64,000 nt of DNA from JAEXNA01 sp041676625 (GTDB lineage Bacteria; Vulcanimicrobiota; Xenobia; Xenobiales; JADMJV01): contig JBAYRN010000011.1 of assembly GCA_041676625.1 (NCBI GenBank), forward strand, positions 1 through 64,000, written 5' to 3'. Numbering within the stretch: the stretch's first letter is position 1; each line of letters begins with the position of its first letter. The notes beneath the pieces were generated by a model. It was not told the DNA's origin. It saw only the letters and a list, made by a program, of their open reading frames with translations, and made no database searches. A program made the translations under genes and the position numbers. Positions 60,779 to 64,000 of the stretch are shown piece by piece.

Positions 60779-61714
60779 CTAAGGGTGACTGAACAGCCGC
60801 GGTCCCGCCGACAGCGGCACGGCGGCCACAACCCCGCTCGGATTGACCTTTTTATGAGACTGGTAGTAATGGTTGCGGATGTGGTCCATGTGGCAGGTCT
60901 CCTTGACCCCGGGGGTGTTGTAGACGCGCTCGAGATGAGCGGACAGGTTCGGATACTGGCAGATCATTCGCTTCGAGCACTTGAAATGGACGAAGTAAAC
61001 AGGATCGAATCGCAAGGTGGTGGTGAAGAGGCAAATGTCGGCCTCGGTGAGTCTGTCTCCCACCAAGAATTTTTGCCTTTCGAGTCGGCGCTCCCAGCTA
61101 TCGAGGGCGGCAAAGAGGGTGTCCACGGCCTGCTCGTAGCTTGGCTGGCTGGTGGCAAAACCGGCTTTGTAGACTCCGTTGTTGATCGGCTCGTAGATGG
61201 CGTCGAGGGTCTGGTCGATCTCGTCTGTTAGTTCCGCCGGACAGAGATCGGGTGCTCCGGGCCGGTGCCAATCCCGCAGGCGGGTGGTAAAGCTCCGCAG
61301 GATCTCCCTGGACTCGTTGTTGATGATCGCGCTCTCTTTGATGTCCCACAGGATCGGTACGGTCACTCGCCCGGTGTAGTGCTCGTCGGCTTTCTTGTAG
61401 AGGTGGCGCAGTCGGTCGAAGTCGTAGAGGTGGTCCCTGGTGGAACCTTCGTGTTCGGGGTGAAAACGCCAGCCCCCGTCGTCGAGATACCAATCCACGT
61501 AGGAGACCGAGATCTGGTCGGTCAAACCCAGTAAGGAACGGGCGATCAGGGTTCGGTGGGCCCAGGGGCAGGCCCAGGATACGTAAAGATGGTAGCGGCC
61601 CGGTTCAAACTCCTCGAGGGTCTTGCGAAAGGTCGTGGGTGGGCGCTTGAACTTGCCCTCCTCGTCGTTCTTGTACCAGCCCTCTTTCCATTCTCCGTTG
61701 ATGAATTCGCCCAT
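60779..61714 (-). CDS. Glutathionyl-hydroquinone reductase (Xi-class GST)
   Basis: 311 residues. The catalytic cysteine is in WACPWAHR, the signature of Xi-class glutathione transferases that reduce glutathionyl-hydroquinones. The order N-terminal thioredoxin-like domain then helical domain fits (VPILWDIKESAIINNESREI ... FATSQPSYEQAV). ATG 61714 has GGAG upstream. Presence of a glutathione-dependent enzyme hints that the organism makes or takes up a thiol of that type. Confidence 0.92.
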   Translation of the reverse strand: MGEFINGEWKEGWYKNDEEGKFKRPPTTFRKTLEEFEPGRYHLYVSWACPWAHRTLIARSLLGLTDQISVSYVDWYLDDGGWRFHPEHEGSTRDHLYDFDRLRHLYKKADEHYTGRVTVPILWDIKESAIINNESREILRSFTTRLRDWHRPGAPDLCPAELTDEIDQTLDAIYEPINNGVYKAGFATSQPSYEQAVDTLFAALDSWERRLERQKFLVGDRLTEADICLFTTTLRFDPVYFVHFKCSKRMICQYPNLSAHLERVYNTPGVKETCHMDHIRNHYYQSHKKVNPSGVVAAVPLSAGPRLFSHP

Positions 61715-61760
61715 GATGTCTCCTTGCTGTTCCCAACAAGATGACTATACCGGAAAACAT

Positions 61761-61778
61761 GATTAGGGACCTCTAATC
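61761..61778. promoter_or_regulatory. Dyad between two minus-strand genes
   Basis: GATTAG-GGACCT-CTAATC overlaps the stop codon of the Gly/Ala-rich gene and lies just before a TATAGT hexamer that may be the -10 of the hydroquinone reductase gene. Operator or weak terminator. Confidence 0.4.
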
Positions 61779-63167
61779 CTTCGACCACTGGTGGTAGGCG
61801 AATCCCCCCACCACCATGGCCAGCCCCAGCCCACCCAGGGCTGGATTTTTAAAAAGGAACTCAAGTGAAGGGCCGATGATGTGTTCGGCGAGGGGGCGAA
61901 CGGTGACGTCGATCACTCTGTCTCCAGCTTGCTCCAGGGCCTGGATGCCGAGTCCGCTGCCCAGGGCGTACAGGCTGCCGGCAGCGCTGGCCGCCGCACC
62001 GGTGCCGTGAAAGGCGGCGGTGGCGAGCTTGCCCGCGCGGGCTGATTCCACCGCCTTCTTTCCAAAGGCGTAGGTGCTCAGCCCCAGACCGGCACCGGCT
62101 ATCGCGGTGGTACCGTTGGAGAGCAGGCGCGAGGCCTCGGAAGCGCCCCAAGACCAGGCCGCGACCCCGGCCCCCGCTCCCAGCGCTGACGCTCCTATCG
62201 TCAATCCCAGAGAATTGAGAGGCCCGATACCGTTTTCCCGGAGGTGTCCGGCGGCGTGTCTTGCCACGGCTCCACCGAAGGCCGAAAGGGCCAGGCCACC
62301 GACCTCTCCGGCGTGCCCGGTGAAGAGCCCCCGGGTGGCTTCCAGCCCCAGGCCGTGGCCTGCAAGTTCCAGCCCTCCCAGTCCAGCTGCGGCCGCCCCT
62401 GAAAGCATAGCGGCGGTGGCGTAGTCGTTGCCGCTGCCGGAAATCAGATTCTTCCCGGCATGAGTTGCCGCCACCGCGGCTCCCCCAACCAGCAGGCTTC
62501 CACCCGCCACGGCGGCGGCCGGAGATCCGGCTAGAAACTCCAGGGTGCCGGTAAACGCCCTGTCGAGCACCGGAAGGCCCAGGTCGCGGCCCACCAATTC
62601 GGCTCCCGCCAGTCCTGCAGCCACGGATCCCACGGCCGCTCCGGTGCCCAGGGCGGCGTGCGCGGGCTTGTTGCTGCCGTCCTGGCTCAGTTTCCCGAAT
62701 TGGGAGACCGCGGCTTTCCCCGCCGCCCCGGCACCGGCCAGCAGAGCACCTCCCAGCAGGGCCTGGCCGTGGTCAAACACGACTCCCGTGAAAGCCCGGT
62801 CCAGGATCGGTAGGTCGAAGGCCATTCCCACCACCTGAGTTCCACCCAGCGCGGCGGCGGTACCCAGAGCTATCTTGGCGGTGGCTTTGGCGTTGTTTTC
62901 TCCCACATCGTTGACCACCGCGTCGTGGACGGCGGCTGCCCCCAAAACTGCGACACCGGTACCGGCGGCCGGCACGATCCCGTAGCGGGCCACCCGGGCA
63001 AAGGTGTCGGACTGAAAAGCTCCCCCGGCGATCACGGCCGAGGCCGCTACCGAAGCGGCACCAGCTCCCACCTTATGGTCCCGGACCGAGCGTCCAATTT
63101 TAGAATTCTTGATTTTTTGATAGGGCGTCTCTTTGATCGGTCTTTGACGCGTCGAGGTGATCTGCAT
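61773..63167 (-). CDS. Gly/Ala-rich repeat protein
   Basis: 464 residues. Polar N-terminus (MQITSTRQRPIKE) resembling the starts at 198 and 1975. About five degenerate repeats of 75-80 residues follow, each a pair of hydrophobic Gly/Ala-rich helices; repeats 1 and 2 share LP(I/V)LDRAFTG. There is no signal peptide. It probably inserts in or coats a membrane. ATG 63167 follows AGGAATG. Function unknown; same family style as 269-1975. Confidence 0.8.
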   Translation of the reverse strand: MQITSTRQRPIKETPYQKIKNSKIGRSVRDHKVGAGAASVAASAVIAGGAFQSDTFARVARYGIVPAAGTGVAVLGAAAVHDAVVNDVGENNAKATAKIALGTAAALGGTQVVGMAFDLPILDRAFTGVVFDHGQALLGGALLAGAGAAGKAAVSQFGKLSQDGSNKPAHAALGTGAAVGSVAAGLAGAELVGRDLGLPVLDRAFTGTLEFLAGSPAAAVAGGSLLVGGAAVAATHAGKNLISGSGNDYATAAMLSGAAAAGLGGLELAGHGLGLEATRGLFTGHAGEVGGLALSAFGGAVARHAAGHLRENGIGPLNSLGLTIGASALGAGAGVAAWSWGASEASRLLSNGTTAIAGAGLGLSTYAFGKKAVESARAGKLATAAFHGTGAAASAAGSLYALGSGLGIQALEQAGDRVIDVTVRPLAEHIIGPSLEFLFKNPALGGLGLAMVVGGFAYHQWSKD

Positions 63168-63257
63168 AACACATTCCTGAGTCGAGTGATTTTTTTAATC
63201 CTCGCACGTTGGCGTCACGGGAATGTTAATCTGCAGTTAAATTTACCAATGAACGAT

Positions 63258-64000
63258 TCAGGTGCGTTCCCGGTCCAACCGGTCCCGGATCTCCGCCGGC
63301 AACGGGACTTCCACCGGGAACTCCTGAGCTGCCGCCCGTCGCCAGCCCCAGAAGGCCCGCTGATAGTCGGCTTGAGCTTTGGCCAGGCCAAACCTGGCTC
63401 GGGAGCGAGCGGCCTGGGAATCCAGCAGTTCCACGGTGGTGGAGATGCCGTTTTCGTAGCGGAGCTGGGCCACCCGAAAGGCTTCGTCGGCCTGCTGCAC
63501 GTTGGCCTGGGAGACCTCGATAGAGCGCCAGCGATCCTGAAGTTGCCGATAGGTCTCCGCGGTCTCGACCACCACATCCCGCTCTCGCTGCTCTAGATCG
63601 GCTTCCAGTTGCTTGACGACCTGCTCGGCCTGCAGGGCCCGATTCTTGGTCACACCCCCATCGAAGAGTGGGATGGAAAGAACCAGCGAGGTGGTATTTT
63701 GGGTACCGGGGCTGAGGCCGGTGGCGTTTCGATTGATGGTCTGATTCTGGAGAGACAGCATGGGCGACCCCTCGGATCGGGTCAGATCCACTCTGGCTTT
63801 GGCAGCCTCCACGGCCCAGCGCAGGGCTCGCAAATCCGGACGTCGTTCCAAGATTTCAGGCTGTTCGTCGCTCAGGGTGGTGGGTTCGGGGGATTCTAAC
63901 TCCAGAGGGGTCAACCGCAGTTCCTGGTCCAAATTTACCCCCATAAACGATTTGAGGCGGGCCAGAGCGTTTTGTCGCTGGGTATTGGCCACGATGAGTT
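63258..64000 (-). CDS. TolC-like outer membrane efflux protein, C-terminal part (runs off right edge)
   Basis: The last 247 residues are present; the frame continues past the right edge with no start reached. RRPDLRALRWAVEAAKARV, the amphipathic PLFDGGVTKNRA strand and ARLRYENG-type segments (here AQLRYENGISTTVELLDSQ) are standard in TolC/OEP proteins, which form trimeric outer membrane channels. It could serve the adaptor/ABC set at 2-5.5 kb or others outside the window. The stop is at 63258. Confidence 0.92.
   Translation of the reverse strand, partial: LIVANTQRQNALARLKSFMGVNLDQELRLTPLELESPEPTTLSDEQPEILERRPDLRALRWAVEAAKARVDLTRSEGSPMLSLQNQTINRNATGLSPGTQNTTSLVLSIPLFDGGVTKNRALQAEQVVKQLEADLEQRERDVVVETAETYRQLQDRWRSIEVSQANVQQADEAFRVAQLRYENGISTTVELLDSQAARSRARFGLAKAQADYQRAFWGWRRAAAQEFPVEVPLPAEIRDRLDRERT

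Overview
The window is a gene-dense, high-GC bacterial chromosome segment with about 58 protein genes and no stretch over 300 bases without one. An outer membrane is implied by a TolC-type protein at the right edge, a two-partner-secretion exoprotein, a periplasmic adaptor with an ABC permease, and lipoproteins. Non-ATG starts are common (GTG, TTG, one probable CTG). Neighbouring genes often overlap through ATGA or TGATG. The lineage cannot be fixed from sequence alone. The mix (many Gly/Ala-rich hydrophobic proteins, pilin-like modules, no close resemblance to a well-known genus) suggests an uncultured phylum; a Vulcanimicrobiota/Eremiobacterota-like bacterium is only a guess. I saw no rRNA, tRNA, CRISPR array, transposase or phage gene.

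Layout. 1-2 kb: two Gly/Ala-rich proteins sharing an N-terminal signature. 2.1-5.5 kb: a MacA/MacB-like ABC export set. 6.5-10.6 kb: tetrapyrrole operon hemA-ccsA(hemX)-hemC-hemD. 11.2-15.2 kb: a tightly overlapping RiPP-like cassette (nucleotidyltransferase, PqqD-like RRE protein, HPr-kinase-like protein, radical SAM/SPASM protein, 33-residue candidate precursor). 15.2-17.2 kb: divergent membrane spermidine-synthase-like gene and a partner. 17-21.4 kb: pilus-assembly-like protein, paladin-type phosphatase and acidic partner. 21.4-24.6 kb: multi-receiver signalling protein and secreted repeat protein. 24.7-26.5 kb: acyl-CoA dehydrogenase. 26.7-30.5 kb: a second PqqD/nucleotidyltransferase/HPr-kinase cassette, with two family 2 glycosyltransferases and no radical SAM gene. 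30.6-39.5 kb: Gly-rich protein, family 25 glycosyltransferase, filamentous-haemagglutinin-like exoprotein, diguanylate cyclase. 39.6-43.1 kb: DUF3352 protein carrying two pilin-like modules, gamma carbonic anhydrase, lipoprotein. 43.2-46.1 kb: yceD-rpmF-fabH-fabG-acpP. 46-48.8 kb: ketopantoate reductase-like and FAD dehydrogenase genes. 48.9-57.3 kb: phosphodiester-glycosidase-like protein, hybrid kinase, pyrG, two hydrolases, helicase, zinc-ribbon protein. 57.3-64 kb: small membrane proteins, a trigger factor without its PPIase domain, an ECF sigma/anti-sigma pair, a glutathionyl-hydroquinone reductase, another Gly/Ala-rich repeat protein and the TolC fragment.

The standout system is the pair of PqqD/HPr-kinase/nucleotidyltransferase cassettes. 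In the first, five genes are translationally chained and end in a 33-codon ORF. That ORF carries a YxxPxI leader motif of the type bound by PqqD-like recognition domains in lasso-peptide systems, and it ends in Ser-Ser. HPr-kinase-like enzymes of paeninodin-type lasso clusters phosphorylate a C-terminal serine, so the parts fit a radical-SAM-modified, possibly phosphorylated peptide. The second cassette replaces the radical SAM enzyme with two glycosyltransferases. Its PqqD protein has a C-terminal tail that could be the substrate in cis.
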